Assembly: GCF_023008585.1 (NCBI RefSeq) | Contig: NZ_CP095390.1 | Coordinates: 372,001 to 436,000, forward strand | Direction of reading: 5' to 3' | Source of the DNA: Natribaculum breve | GTDB taxonomy: Archaea > Halobacteriota > Halobacteria > Halobacteriales > Natrialbaceae | DNA: 64,000 nucleotides | Shown here: in pieces, positions 53,701 through 64,000 of the stretch | Layout: each line of letters starts with the position of its first letter | Position numbering within the stretch: position 1 is the first letter of the stretch | The notes under the pieces: generated by a model | The model's input: the letters and a program-made list of their open reading frames with translations, nothing else | Database searches by the model: none | What the model was told of the DNA's origin: nothing | Translations under genes and position numbers: made by a program

Positions 53701-55170
53701 ATGGGCCGAGATAGCACAGGTCGTGAAGATCAGCGGGGGGTGTCCCGTCGTCGGTTCCTCGGAGCGGCGACGACCTCGGCAGCGGCCGCCGGGGTAGCGG
53801 TCGCCGGATGTCTCAGTCGAGGCCGTGAGCCGGGGGCTGTAGTGATGACTGCCGCCTCAGACGTCGCGGGGATCATGCACAGCGAGGGCGACGATCCCTC
53901 GGTTCAGCAGGCCCTGTGGGACGCTGGCCTCGACGAGAACGTCCGCGTCGACGTACAGACCGTCGTCAGCGATTCCGCAGCACGAATGCAGACCACCCAG
54001 TCGGCGCTCGAGGCGGGACGTGCCCCACCCGACATCCACATGATGGACAGCGGCTGGACGGTTCCGTTCGTCCTGCGGAACCAGACGGTCAACCTGACCG
54101 AGCGGCTCCCGGACGAGACGCTGCAGTACGTCAACGACAACTACCTCGAGGCGAGCCTCGAGACGGCGCGCCACCCCCAGACCGGGGACCTCCACGCCCT
54201 GCCGCTCTTTCCGGACCTGGGATTTACCCTCTATCGCGAGGATCTCGTCGAGGACGCCGGCTACGACACGGGCGGGTGGGCGACGGACCCACCGTCCTGG
54301 GAGGAGTTTTCGGCTGCGGTCCGCGATGCGAGGGATCAGGCCGGTCTCGACTACGGGTTCACGACCCAGGCGGCCGCCTACGAGGGCCTGTCCTGCTGTA
54401 CGTTCAACGAAGTGATGACGTCGTGGGGCGGGGCGTACTACGGCGGAGAGAACAACCTGTTTACCGCCGGCGACCGGCCGATCACCGTCGACGATCAGCG
54501 GGTCATCGACGCGATCCGGATGATGCGTTCGTTCATCGAAGGAGAAGAGGAGAATACGCTCGACGGGTACCCCCAGATCTGTCCGTCGGCGATCGTCCAG
54601 TGGACGGAACAACAGTCGCTCAACCCGTTCGCCGGCGGCGAAGCGGTCTCGAACCGCAACTGGTCGTACGCCATCGCGGAGACGGGGACAGAAGACGCCT
54701 TCGGCGAGAACCTCGGAGTCACGACGAGACCGTACGCGGTCTCCCAGGAAGGAGCCGAGTACCAGGGAACCGGCGGTACCACCGCGGCACTCGGCGGCTG
54801 GAACCTGGCCGTGAGTCCGTATTCGAACCGCCAGGAGGAGGCGCTACAGGTCCTCGAGGCGTTCGCCAACAGGGAGGTCATGCTCACCGTCTTCCAACTC
54901 GGCGGCTTTCTACCGCCGAATCTCGAGCTGGTCGGGGAGGTCGATCCGAGCGACGTCGGTCCCGTCGCTCGCTACGCCGACGTGGTCCAGTCGGCCAGCG
55001 AGAACGCGATCCCGCGACCGGCGACGGATCTCTGGCCCGAACAGTCGGCGCTGATATATCAGGAAGTCAACGCGGCGTACCGCGGTACGAAAGCGCCCGA
55101 GGCGGCGATGAACGACCTCGCGAACGAACTCGAGCAAAGCGAAGCGGAGGTGCAGACGAATGGCAACTGA
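53701..55170 (+). CDS. sugar ABC transporter substrate-binding lipoprotein
   Basis: A 489-residue extracytoplasmic binding protein (family 1). The N-terminus has a twin-arginine motif (SRRRFLGAA) and lipobox VAGC at Cys37, so it is exported by Tat and lipid-anchored. The body shows APPDIHMMDSGW and GGWNLAVSPYSNRQEEAL, common in maltose/trehalose/glycerol-3-phosphate-type binders. It begins a tightly packed operon with two permeases and an ATPase. Confidence 0.9.
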   Translation: MGRDSTGREDQRGVSRRRFLGAATTSAAAAGVAVAGCLSRGREPGAVVMTAASDVAGIMHSEGDDPSVQQALWDAGLDENVRVDVQTVVSDSAARMQTTQSALEAGRAPPDIHMMDSGWTVPFVLRNQTVNLTERLPDETLQYVNDNYLEASLETARHPQTGDLHALPLFPDLGFTLYREDLVEDAGYDTGGWATDPPSWEEFSAAVRDARDQAGLDYGFTTQAAAYEGLSCCTFNEVMTSWGGAYYGGENNLFTAGDRPITVDDQRVIDAIRMMRSFIEGEEENTLDGYPQICPSAIVQWTEQQSLNPFAGGEAVSNRNWSYAIAETGTEDAFGENLGVTTRPYAVSQEGAEYQGTGGTTAALGGWNLAVSPYSNRQEEALQVLEAFANREVMLTVFQLGGFLPPNLELVGEVDPSDVGPVARYADVVQSASENAIPRPATDLWPEQSALIYQEVNAAYRGTKAPEAAMNDLANELEQSEAEVQTNGN

Positions 55171-56236
55171 TACCGACAGAGCGAGGACCGACGACGGGAC
55201 GGTCGCCGACGGCGGGACGGTGACCGGCGGCGAACGGGAGACGAGTCGCGAACGAGAGCGGACGGGCAACGCCGTCGTCAACTGGATGGAGAACCTGAGC
55301 GAAGCGGCCTACGCGTACCTGCTGTTGCTGCCGGCGTTCGCGTTGTTGACGCTGATCGCGTTCTATCCGATGATCCGGACGTTCGTCATGTCGCTGCGTG
55401 CCAACCAGACGCGGGGACTGGACCCGCTCGGTAGCTTCGTCGGCCTCGAGAACTACGTCGACATCCTCACCGGGAACGCGCGGCTGGCTCGGCAGTTCCT
55501 CGACGTCGGGCTGACGTCGTCGTTTCCCTTTATCGAACTCGGCACGCCGTTCTTCCAGCAGGCGCTGTTCGTCACGCTCGCCTTCGCGGTCATCAGCGTC
55601 GTCGTCGAGACGGTGATCGGGTTCGGACAGGCCTACGTCCTCGACCAGGACTTCAGGGGCCGGCGCTGGGTCCGCGTGGCGATCATCCTCCCGTGGGCGG
55701 TGCCGATCGTCATCCAGGGGATGATCTTCTTCCTGCTGTTCCAGCCGACGGTCGGGTTCGGCTCCGACCTCATGCAGAGTCTCGGGGTCTTCAGCGGGAC
55801 GCCGCTGGCCAACAGCCAGGACGCGTTCATCATCATCCTCGTGGCCGACATCTGGAAGTCCTCGGCGTTTATGGCCCTGCTGATCCTCGCGGGGCTCCAG
55901 AGCGTCGACCGGAGTCTGTACGACGTCGCCCGCGTCGCCGGGGCCTCGCCGTGGCAGCGGTTCAAGATGATCACGCTCCCGCTCGTGATGCCGGCCCTGC
56001 TGGTCGCAATGTTGTTCCGAACCATGGACGCGATGCGGGTGTACGGCCTGATCGAGTCGACCGCCGGCTGTACGACCGTGCCGTCGCTGAGCTGTCTCGT
56101 CGTCGAGGCGATGTTCGGCGGCACGCGCATCTACGCGACGGCCGCCGCCGTGGCCTTCTCGACGGCGCTGGTCATCGGCCTGATCATCGGCGTGTACGTA
56201 CTGCTCTTCCGTGACACGGAAGGAGGGATGTACTGA
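55160..56236 (+). CDS. sugar ABC transporter permease (MalF/UgpA type)
   Basis: A 358-residue permease with a soluble acidic N-terminal tail of about 45 residues, then six membrane helices and the EAA loop YDVARVAGASPWQRFKMITLP. It overlaps the binding-protein gene by 11 nt and shares one base with the next permease (TGATG). Confidence 0.9.
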   Translation: MATDTDRARTDDGTVADGGTVTGGERETSRERERTGNAVVNWMENLSEAAYAYLLLLPAFALLTLIAFYPMIRTFVMSLRANQTRGLDPLGSFVGLENYVDILTGNARLARQFLDVGLTSSFPFIELGTPFFQQALFVTLAFAVISVVVETVIGFGQAYVLDQDFRGRRWVRVAIILPWAVPIVIQGMIFFLLFQPTVGFGSDLMQSLGVFSGTPLANSQDAFIIILVADIWKSSAFMALLILAGLQSVDRSLYDVARVAGASPWQRFKMITLPLVMPALLVAMLFRTMDAMRVYGLIESTAGCTTVPSLSCLVVEAMFGGTRIYATAAAVAFSTALVIGLIIGVYVLLFRDTEGGMY

Positions 56237-57294
56237 TGACTGACCCAACCGACTCCACCGATCCGACGACCGCCACCGACTCGAGTGACACCCGCGGTAT
56301 CGACGATGGCAGCGACGGTCAGCCGCGCGATCCGACGCTCCACCGCCCCGACGGAGGCACAGTCCTCGAGCGCGACAGCGAGGCAGAACTCGACCGCGGC
56401 CCGTTCCAGCAGTGGGTCGCAAACTCCATCTCCAACCCGGAGCGGGCCTACCGGGCGATGTTCTACGTCGCCGCGATCTTCTTCCTGTTTACGACGCTGT
56501 TTCCCTTCTACTGGCTACTGATGGTCGCGCTGACGCCGGAAGGCCAGCTTCAGGACATCGTCTTCACGCCGAACGGCTTCAACCCCGGCGCGTTCGTCGA
56601 GGTCTTCCAGGTCATCCCGTTTCACGTGTACATGTTCAACAGCTTCGTGATCGCGCTGGGATCGACGATCCTCGTGTTGATAATCGCCAGTCTCGCCGGC
56701 TACGCGTTCGGCCGCCTCGAGTTCCCCGGTCGAACGCCGCTCATGCTACTCGTGTTGATCATCTCGTTTTTCCCGCCAGCGGCCTTTTTCATCCCGCTGA
56801 ACGACCTGTTCAACACGCACTTTGCCATCCTCAGGCCGATCACCGGCGACGGCACGATCTACAACACGCCCTTCGCGCTGGTGACGCCACTGTCGGCGAT
56901 CTTCATGCCGCTTGCGATCTTCATCCTCACGACGTTCTACTCGCAGATTCCGGACGGCCTCGAGGACGCCGCGCGCGTCGAGGGGACGACCCGACTCGGC
57001 GCGCTGTTCCGGGTCATCATCCCGCTGTCGGCACCCGGCGTCGCGACCGCCGGCGTGTTGACGTTCATCGCCGTCTACAACGAGTTCTTCTTCTCGTTTT
57101 TGATGACGGACGGCCAGCCCGAGAACTGGGCGCCGATCCTCGACGGAATTCTCGCCTACCAGGGCCAGTACCAGGTGCTGTACAACCTCATGGCCGCCGC
57201 GAGCATCATCGGGGTGATCCCCGTCGCGATTCTCGTGGTGATCGCCCAGGAAAAGATCGTCAGCGGACTCACCGCAGGCGCACTCAAAGAGTAA
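56236..57294 (+). CDS. sugar ABC transporter permease (MalG/UgpE type)
   Basis: A 352-residue permease with a long acidic N-terminal tail (about 60 residues), six helices and the EAA loop EDAARVEGTTRLGALFRVII. It forms the channel with the preceding permease. Confidence 0.9.
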   Translation: MTDPTDSTDPTTATDSSDTRGIDDGSDGQPRDPTLHRPDGGTVLERDSEAELDRGPFQQWVANSISNPERAYRAMFYVAAIFFLFTTLFPFYWLLMVALTPEGQLQDIVFTPNGFNPGAFVEVFQVIPFHVYMFNSFVIALGSTILVLIIASLAGYAFGRLEFPGRTPLMLLVLIISFFPPAAFFIPLNDLFNTHFAILRPITGDGTIYNTPFALVTPLSAIFMPLAIFILTTFYSQIPDGLEDAARVEGTTRLGALFRVIIPLSAPGVATAGVLTFIAVYNEFFFSFLMTDGQPENWAPILDGILAYQGQYQVLYNLMAAASIIGVIPVAILVVIAQEKIVSGLTAGALKE

Positions 57295-57298
57295 GACA

Positions 57299-58480
<1,182 letters not shown>

Positions 58481-58765
58481 GACGGCAGACCGCACTCGAG
58501 CGGATCGCCCCGGTCGTCCTCCGTCTCGACGAACGAGATCGTTCCAGGTGTCGGATAGTATCGCCACGAGTGAACGAAGCTCAAAGAGGACAGAGAACGT
58601 ACGGGAGAACGTGAAGAGAAACAGTGGCAGCCGCCCCGACCGGCCAGTACCTCCCCTCGATTCCGGGGGATACACCGTCGGCGGATCGCAGCGGCGAACG
58701 CGGCCGCCGACCGGCTGCCATCGGTATCGTCCGCTGACAGACCCTCGCGCTCGAATTATCCACAG
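58481..58765. other. gap between the transporter and catabolic genes
   Basis: No supported gene. GTCGGATAGTATC at 58552-58564 resembles one arm of the ATACT-type palindromes. TGGCAGCCG near 58624 and CGGCTGCCA near 58712 form a perfect 9-bp inverted repeat around GC-rich sequence, possibly a transcript structure. AATTATCC just before 58766 may be promoter. Confidence 0.4.
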
Positions 58766-59827
58766 ATGACGACAGATCGCACCGACGTTCGAACGGGCAT
58801 CGTCGGTCTCGGAAACATCGGCCAGTACCACGCCGAGCGGCTCGTCGACCTCGGCGTGCCGCTGGTCGGCGGGATGGACGTCTCCGCCGAGGCACGCAGA
58901 CGCTTCGCCACGCGCTACGGCGTCGACGTCTACGAGGACCACGAGGACCTCTTCGAGACCGTCGACGCCGTCGTCGTGACGACGCCCAACAAGTTCCACG
59001 AGGAGTACGCCGTCGACGCCCTCGAGCGCGGCCTGCACGTCCTCCTCGAGAAACCGCTCGCCCACGAGTTAGAGAGTGCAGAACGGATCTCCAGGGCGGC
59101 GGCCGACGCCGACGCGACCTGCATGGTCGGCTTCAACAACCGGTTCTCGAACGCCGTCCAGATCGTCAAAAACCGGATCGACCGCGGCGAACTCGGCCAG
59201 GTCACGCACCTCGAGGCCAACTACGTGCGCCGCCGTGGCGTCCCCGGACGGGGCTCGTGGTTCACCCGGCGGGCGATCGCCGGCGGCGGCGCGCTGATCG
59301 ACCTCGGCGTCCACGCGATCGACCTCGCGCTGTACCTGCTTGGCTACCCCGACATCGAGGAGGTCTCGGGCGTTACCAGATCGGAGTTCGGCCCCCGAGA
59401 CGACTACGCCTACCTCGAGATGTGGGGCGAGGATGCAGGACCCGACGGGTTCGACGTGGACGACTCCGCGAGCGCGTTCGTCCGCTGTACGGGCAACCGG
59501 ACGATCTCGCTGGAAACCGCGTGGGCGACGAACCGACCGGCCAACCACGAGTTCGTCGTCCGCGGCACCGACGCCGCCGCCCGGTTCGACCTCCTCGAGA
59601 ACGACCTCTCTATTCACTCGGCGAGTACGATCGGTCCCGACCACCTGGAGGACGCGACGGTCCAGACCCGCCAGAACGACACGCACACCGACGAGCAGCG
59701 GGCGTTCTTCGACGCCATCGTGACCGGCCGGGACGTCGGCGAGAGCGTCGAACACGCACTGGCGGTCCAGCGCATCATCGACGCGATCTACCGCTCGAGC
59801 GAGGAGGGCGTTTCCGTCCAGTGTTGA
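58766..59827 (+). CDS. Gfo/Idh/MocA-family sugar dehydrogenase
   Basis: A 353-residue NAD(P)-dependent oxidoreductase. The Rossmann motif is GIVGLGNIGQYHAE, the catalytic lysine is in LLEKPLAHE, and the His pair region is GGGALIDLGVHAIDLALYL. It probably oxidises the sugar (or a polyol such as inositol) imported by the adjacent transporter. Confidence 0.9.
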   Translation: MTTDRTDVRTGIVGLGNIGQYHAERLVDLGVPLVGGMDVSAEARRRFATRYGVDVYEDHEDLFETVDAVVVTTPNKFHEEYAVDALERGLHVLLEKPLAHELESAERISRAAADADATCMVGFNNRFSNAVQIVKNRIDRGELGQVTHLEANYVRRRGVPGRGSWFTRRAIAGGGALIDLGVHAIDLALYLLGYPDIEEVSGVTRSEFGPRDDYAYLEMWGEDAGPDGFDVDDSASAFVRCTGNRTISLETAWATNRPANHEFVVRGTDAAARFDLLENDLSIHSASTIGPDHLEDATVQTRQNDTHTDEQRAFFDAIVTGRDVGESVEHALAVQRIIDAIYRSSEEGVSVQC

Positions 59828-59937
59828 GCGGACAGACCGGCCGTGGCTGGAATCTCTGCGGCGTAGCGTAACCTGTCGGGCGGTCGAACGCTCACCCACC
59901 TCGAAGATTTATTCAATTCCGGGTAGTACGTCGCCAC

Positions 59938-60906
59938 ATGCACATCGGCTTGCACACCCCACCGCTGTACGATCGGTCGTTCGAAGAAGCACTCGAGTAC
60001 CTCTCCGAAACCGCCGTCTCGGCCGTCGAGCCGGGCGTCGGTGGCTATCCGGGCGACGACCACCTCGACCGCGAGCGGTACCTCGACGACGAGGACGCCC
60101 AGGCCGAACTCCACGACCTGCTCGAGGAGTACGGGATGGAGATCAGCGCCCTCGCGACCCACAACAATCCGCTCCATCCCGACGAGGAGCAGGCGGCGAC
60201 GGCCGACACCGAGCTCCGCGAGGCGATCCGGCTGGCGTCTCAGCTCGAGGTAAACACCGTCACGTGCTTCTCCGGGCTGCCCGCGGGCGGGCCGAACGAC
60301 GAGGTACCGAACTGGATCACGGCACCGTGGCCGAGCGAACACGCCGAGGCCCACGAGTACCAGTGGGACGTCGCCCTCGAGTACTGGGACGACCTCGCCA
60401 CGCACGCCGACGACCACGGCGTCGACGTGGCCATCGAGATGCACCCGAACATGCTGGTCTACGAGCCCCACGGAATGGCGCGCCTGCGCGAGGAGACCAA
60501 CGACCGGATCGGCGCGAACTTCGACCCCTCACACCTCTACTGGCAGGGCATTTCGATCACCGACGCGATCCGCTACCTCGGCGAACGCGACGCGATCCAC
60601 CACTTCCACGCCAAAGATACTCGCGTCTACGAGGCCCAGGCCCGCGAGAAGGGCGTCCTCGACACGACGGCCTACGACGACGAACCGAACCGTTCGTGGC
60701 TCTTCCGGTCGGTGGGCTACGGCCACGGCGAAGAACACTGGAAAGACGTCGTCTCGACGCTGCGGATGGTCGGCTACGACGGCGCGTTGAGCATCGAACA
60801 CGAGGACTCGCTGACGAGTTCGCACGAGGGCCTCGAGAAGGCGATCGGACTGCTCGAGCGGGCGATCTTCGAAGAACAGCCGGGCGAGGCGTACTGGGCC
60901 GAGTAG
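59938..60906 (+). CDS. sugar phosphate isomerase/epimerase (xylose-isomerase-like TIM barrel)
   Basis: A 322-residue AP-endonuclease-2 superfamily TIM barrel. Likely metal ligands lie in VAIEMHPNM (Glu), NFDPSHLYW (Asp and His), HFHAKDTR (His) and LSIEHED (Glu). It probably isomerises or epimerises the keto sugar produced by the neighbouring dehydrogenase. GATTTATTC about 30 nt upstream is its likely TATA box, so it has its own promoter. Confidence 0.88.
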   Translation: MHIGLHTPPLYDRSFEEALEYLSETAVSAVEPGVGGYPGDDHLDRERYLDDEDAQAELHDLLEEYGMEISALATHNNPLHPDEEQAATADTELREAIRLASQLEVNTVTCFSGLPAGGPNDEVPNWITAPWPSEHAEAHEYQWDVALEYWDDLATHADDHGVDVAIEMHPNMLVYEPHGMARLREETNDRIGANFDPSHLYWQGISITDAIRYLGERDAIHHFHAKDTRVYEAQAREKGVLDTTAYDDEPNRSWLFRSVGYGHGEEHWKDVVSTLRMVGYDGALSIEHEDSLTSSHEGLEKAIGLLERAIFEEQPGEAYWAE

Positions 60907-60923
60907 GCCGGACCCGACGGGAC

Positions 60924-61676
60924 TCACTCGATCGGAATGCGGGTGACCTCCCGCGTCGGCGTTCTGATCGGAACGTCCACCTCCGGCACCGCGTCGGCGG
61001 CTTCGAGTTCCGCGAGGACGCGGCGGATGCCGTTGTGGTGGCCCGCCCCGATGACCACGACCACGTCGTGACCCGCTCGACGGAGCGCGTGGAGTCGCGT
61101 CGCCATCGCCCGGTCGCGCCGGTCGATCAGCACCTCGGCGACCTCGGGGAGTAGCCACCGCAACTGATCGATCGCCGGCTGGACGTCGTCGCCGCTCTCG
61201 ATCTCGCGAAACGGTAGCGTCAGCAGTTCGAACTGGTCGAGGCGCTGTTTCGGCCCCATGAACTGCGCCCGGACCATCGTCCGGGGGATCGTCTCGAGTC
61301 CCACGCGAGACGAGAGGGCGTCGAACGTCTCCGCGATCGGATCGTCGACGAGCGCGACGTCGATTCCGAGTTCGGCCGCCGTCTCGATGGCGGTCTCCAT
61401 CTCGGTCTTCCCGGGGTCGAAGCCGTACAGCCGAACGACGGTCTGCTGGATCGCCCGGAGCGTGCCGTACGTGACCGCCATCCCCGGCGGAAGCTCGCGC
61501 AGCAGGTCGGCGGGCGACGCTCGCACGCGAGACTCGAGTCGCTCGAATCGCCGTTCGTCGAGTTCGACCGCGACGAAGTCCGGCCGCTCCCCGCGGATCG
61601 CCTCGCGCGTGCGACGGCGGTGAGTCGGCGAGTAGTGGACGCTCGGCACGAACGTGAGAGTTCCGTCGCTGGACAT
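60924..61676 (-). CDS. TraB/PrgY-family protein
   Basis: A 250-residue TraB-domain protein. Conserved elements are VPSVHYS at the start, FVAVELDERR and VVVIGAGHHNGI near the end, the GxxH and Glu pattern shared with Tiki proteases. In haloarchaea related proteins regulate signalling proteolysis or carotenoid and rhodopsin levels; a function here is not established. No membrane helices are evident. Confidence 0.78.
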   Translation of the reverse strand: MSSDGTLTFVPSVHYSPTHRRRTREAIRGERPDFVAVELDERRFERLESRVRASPADLLRELPPGMAVTYGTLRAIQQTVVRLYGFDPGKTEMETAIETAAELGIDVALVDDPIAETFDALSSRVGLETIPRTMVRAQFMGPKQRLDQFELLTLPFREIESGDDVQPAIDQLRWLLPEVAEVLIDRRDRAMATRLHALRRAGHDVVVVIGAGHHNGIRRVLAELEAADAVPEVDVPIRTPTREVTRIPIE

Positions 61677-61725
61677 CGTGTGGTGTGTTCGCGTCCCACA
61701 GACTTGAATCTCTCAGAACCCCTCG

Positions 61726-63123
61726 TCACTCGCCACGCGCCCGTTCGAACGTCTCGATCGCTCGTTCGCGCCGCTCGGCGTGATCGACGATGGGCGCGGG
61801 GTAGTCGGGCGCGACCGCCGTCCGCCGGTCGTCGTCGAGGTCGTGCCAGGAGTGGATCGTCTCGGCCGGGACGCCCTCGAGTTCGGGGACGTACGTCCGA
61901 ACGTACTCGCCGTCGGGGTCGTAGCGTTCGCCCTGCGTCATCGGGTTGAACACGCGGAAGTACGGCTGGGCGTCGGTGCCCGTCGAGGCGGCCCACTGCC
62001 AGCCGCCGACGTCGTTCGCCGTGTCGTGGTCGGCGAGTTTTCGCCGGTACCAGTCGTAGCCCTCCCGCCAGTCGATCAGGAGGTCTTTCGTCAGAAACGA
62101 GGCGACGATCATCCGCACGCGATTGTGGACGTACCCCTCCGCGAGCAGCTGGCGCATCCCCGCGTCGACGATCGGGTAGCCCGTCTCGCCGCGTTTCCAG
62201 GCCGCGAGTTCGTCGGGAGCGTCGCGCCACTCGATCGCTCGCTGGTACCCCGAGAAGTTCTCGGTGACCGTCTCGGGGTTGAACGCGAGGACGTGGGCGT
62301 AGAACTCCCGCCAGGCGAGCTGGCGCTGGAACGCCACGACGGAATCGCGGTCGGCCTCGGTCGCCGCCGCGGCTCTCGCGGCCTCGGTCGCGGCGTACAC
62401 CTCGCGGACGCCGATCGTCCCCCACTTGAGGTGGACCGAGAGCCGGGAGGTCGCGTCGGCGGCCGGATAGTCACGCTCGTCGGCGTACCGGTACACGTCC
62501 TCGTCGCAGAACGCCTCGAGCCGCGCGCGAGCCGCCTCGGGCGTCACCGTCGGGAGCGACGCCGCCGGCTCGTCGAACTCGAGGTCGGCGAGCGAGGGGA
62601 GGTCCGCGCCCCCGACGTCGGCCAGATCGGCCGCCGCCGGCGACTCGAGCGGGTCGGCTTTCTCCCGGTCGCGCCACTTCTTCCAGAAGTACGAGAACAC
62701 CGAGTAGTGGTCGCCCTGGGTGGGCGTGATCGAGCCGGGTTCGTGGTGGAGCGCGTCCTGGACCGGCGTCGCGTCGACGTCCTCGTCCTCGAGCGCGGCG
62801 GTGACCGCCCGATCCCGGTCGCGTGCGAGCCCGCTGTAGTCTGCGTTCCACGTGACGCCGTCGACGCCGTACTCGTCAGCGAGTTCCGGGAGGACCGCGC
62901 TCGGCTCCCCGCGAGCGACGACGAGGTCGCTATCGCGCTCCCGGTACCACGCCCGAAGCGCCGACAGTGCCTCGAGCATCGACGCGACCCGCGGCGGCGA
63001 GGCGTGCTCGAGGACGACGGGATCGAAGACGAAGACGGGAACGACCGGGCCGCGGTCGGTCGCCGCCGACAGTCCGCGGTTGTCGCTCGCACGAAGGTCC
63101 CGCCGGTGCCAGTGGAGGTACAT
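61726..63123 (-). CDS. phr: deoxyribodipyrimidine photolyase
   Basis: A 465-residue class I cryptochrome/photolyase. The N-terminal alpha/beta domain starts MYLHWHRRDLRASDNRGL. The FAD-binding domain has WREFYAHVL, GYPIVDAGMRQL, HNRVRMIVASFL, and the tail WQWAASTGTDAQPYFRVFNP. It repairs UV-induced pyrimidine dimers using light, essential for organisms in bright brines. The ATG at 63123 matches the family; upstream frame is not conserved-looking. Confidence 0.94.
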   Translation of the reverse strand: MYLHWHRRDLRASDNRGLSAATDRGPVVPVFVFDPVVLEHASPPRVASMLEALSALRAWYRERDSDLVVARGEPSAVLPELADEYGVDGVTWNADYSGLARDRDRAVTAALEDEDVDATPVQDALHHEPGSITPTQGDHYSVFSYFWKKWRDREKADPLESPAAADLADVGGADLPSLADLEFDEPAASLPTVTPEAARARLEAFCDEDVYRYADERDYPAADATSRLSVHLKWGTIGVREVYAATEAARAAAATEADRDSVVAFQRQLAWREFYAHVLAFNPETVTENFSGYQRAIEWRDAPDELAAWKRGETGYPIVDAGMRQLLAEGYVHNRVRMIVASFLTKDLLIDWREGYDWYRRKLADHDTANDVGGWQWAASTGTDAQPYFRVFNPMTQGERYDPDGEYVRTYVPELEGVPAETIHSWHDLDDDRRTAVAPDYPAPIVDHAERRERAIETFERARGE

Positions 63124-63603
63124 ACTCGAGAAAGGGATCCCAGGAACGAAAGCGTAGGGATGGCACTCAGCGACGAGAGTCGTTTCACCGCCGCGCGACG
63201 CGCGAGCGGCGGGTCGTCGCAGCGACGCGAATCCCCGCCTCGAGGGACTCGACTGTGCGAGCGAGAACGTGCGCTCTCCAGACCACCGTAAGGGAGTTAT
63301 TACCAACCACGCCGTGTCGGACTTTGTTGCCGTACGACACCGCGCGTGCCCGAACCGTCGAGCGCGCGAACCTGTCGTCGTTTGCGTCTCGCGAGAACGT
63401 CCGAAACCGGCTGGTCTCGAGCGTACAGGGTTCCTAACGACCAGCTAGCACGGTCATAACAATGGCCGTCTTCGGGATTCGATCCGTGTGGAACGCGTTC
63501 ACGAAACCCGATAAATCGGACTGTAGTCGACCCGTGTGCGGTCCTTTCCGGTCGACAGCAGCTCCTTACGTCGGGTTACGGGCGCGATACACGAGAGATA
63601 CCC
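63124..63603. other. 480-bp gap between photolyase and CetZ genes
   Basis: No gene is supported. There are several GC-rich short hairpins, and a GGTTACGG element at about 63576 lies 27 nt before the CetZ ATG. A short ATG frame from 63462 (MAVFGIRSVWNAF) runs into CetZ in another frame and looks fortuitous. Confidence 0.4.
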
Positions 63604-64000
63604 ATGAAACTCGCACTCATCGGCTTCGGACAGGCGGGCGGGAAGGTCGTCGACGAGTTCGTCGCGTACGACACAGCGATCGACGGCGGCTTCGTCGAGG
63701 ACGCGATCGCCATCAACTCGGCGAAGGTGGACCTCCAGGGACTCGAGCACGTCCCGCCGGAAAAACAGGTGCTGATCGGCGGGGCACGCGTGAAAGGCCA
63801 CGGCGTCGGTGCGGACAACGAACTCGGCGCGGAGGTCGCCGAGGCGGACATCGACGAGATCCAGGGGGCGATCGACGACGTCCCCGTCTACGACCTCGAC
63901 GCGTTTCTCGTCGTCGCCGGAATGGGTGGCGGCACCGGCTCGGGCGGTGCGCCCGTCCTCGCGGAACACCTGAAGCGGGTCTACTCGGAACCGGTCTACG
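63604..64000 (+). CDS. cetZ: CetZ-type tubulin/FtsZ superfamily GTPase, N-terminal part
   Basis: The first 132 residues are present; the gene runs past the right edge. GFGQAGGKVVDEF is the N-terminal nucleotide-binding loop and GMGGGTGSGGAPV is the tubulin/FtsZ GTP signature. The sequence is CetZ-like, not FtsZ1/2-like (DAIAINSAKVDLQGL). CetZ proteins govern haloarchaeal cell shape and motility. Confidence 0.93.
   Translation, partial: MKLALIGFGQAGGKVVDEFVAYDTAIDGGFVEDAIAINSAKVDLQGLEHVPPEKQVLIGGARVKGHGVGADNELGAEVAEADIDEIQGAIDDVPVYDLDAFLVVAGMGGGTGSGGAPVLAEHLKRVYSEPVY

Noticed and set aside
63462..63603. Short gene MAVFGIRSVWNAF upstream of CetZ
   Set aside because: The frame runs on into CetZ out of phase and becomes Arg-rich, so it is probably fortuitous.

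Overview
This window is haloarchaeal chromosome, most likely from the Natrialbales (a Natrinema/Haloterrigena/Natronorubrum-like organism). The support is its high GC, strongly acidic proteins, CdcH and CetZ homologues, a bacteriorhodopsin, haloarchaea-specific small zinc-ribbon and DUF families, and many genes with an AT-rich box about 27 nt before the start codon, the signature of leaderless transcription. That spacing was used repeatedly to choose starts. No rRNA, tRNA, CRISPR array or intact transposase was seen.

Layout. 1-9.9 kb: edge of a Cdc48-type AAA ATPase with a coupled small Hsp20-like gene, hydrolase, panB, Zn-alcohol dehydrogenase, sulfatase-like enzyme, an amidohydrolase + DUF59 pair, HAD phosphatase, DHDPS-family aldolase and a Bat-type HTH regulator. 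10-22.5 kb: sugar and redox genes, including glucose dehydrogenase coupled to its regulator GfcR, two Tat-lipoprotein PQQ-type sugar dehydrogenases, a lipoamide-dehydrogenase-like flavoprotein, monothiol glutaredoxin, patatin and a stomatin. 22.6-29.6 kb: UspA, PAPS-reductase family protein, membrane proteins, aldo/keto reductase and two divergent geranylgeranyl-reductase-like flavoproteins. 29.6-34.3 kb: a heme-copper oxidase (coxC, coxA with a long C-terminal extension, coxB).

34.3-36.4 kb is an accessory island: a Doc-type toxin and a small downstream gene lie between two hairpin-bearing direct repeats, beside an AT-richer stretch. 36.4-43 kb: pncB, bacteriorhodopsin with a divergent membrane protein, hisD, an IscA-like protein, dodecin and a predicted PD-(D/E)XK protein. 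43-47.6 kb: a dipeptide-type ABC transporter with no binding protein in the window. 47.7-52.5 kb: aminotransferase, small haloarchaeal proteins, MscS and TrmB. 52.5-53 kb: scar-like inverted repeats resembling IS200/IS605 ends. 53.7-60.9 kb: a complete sugar ABC transporter with Gfo/Idh dehydrogenase and sugar isomerase, probably under TrmB. 60.9-64 kb: TraB-domain protein, photolyase and the start of a CetZ tubulin homologue.

The most unusual signal is a set of nested palindromes that begin inside the stop codons of unrelated genes (near 7.5, 10.8, 21.2, 38.0 and 53.3 kb). They form two related sequence types and look like a REP/MITE-like repeat family targeted to, or retained at, gene 3' ends.
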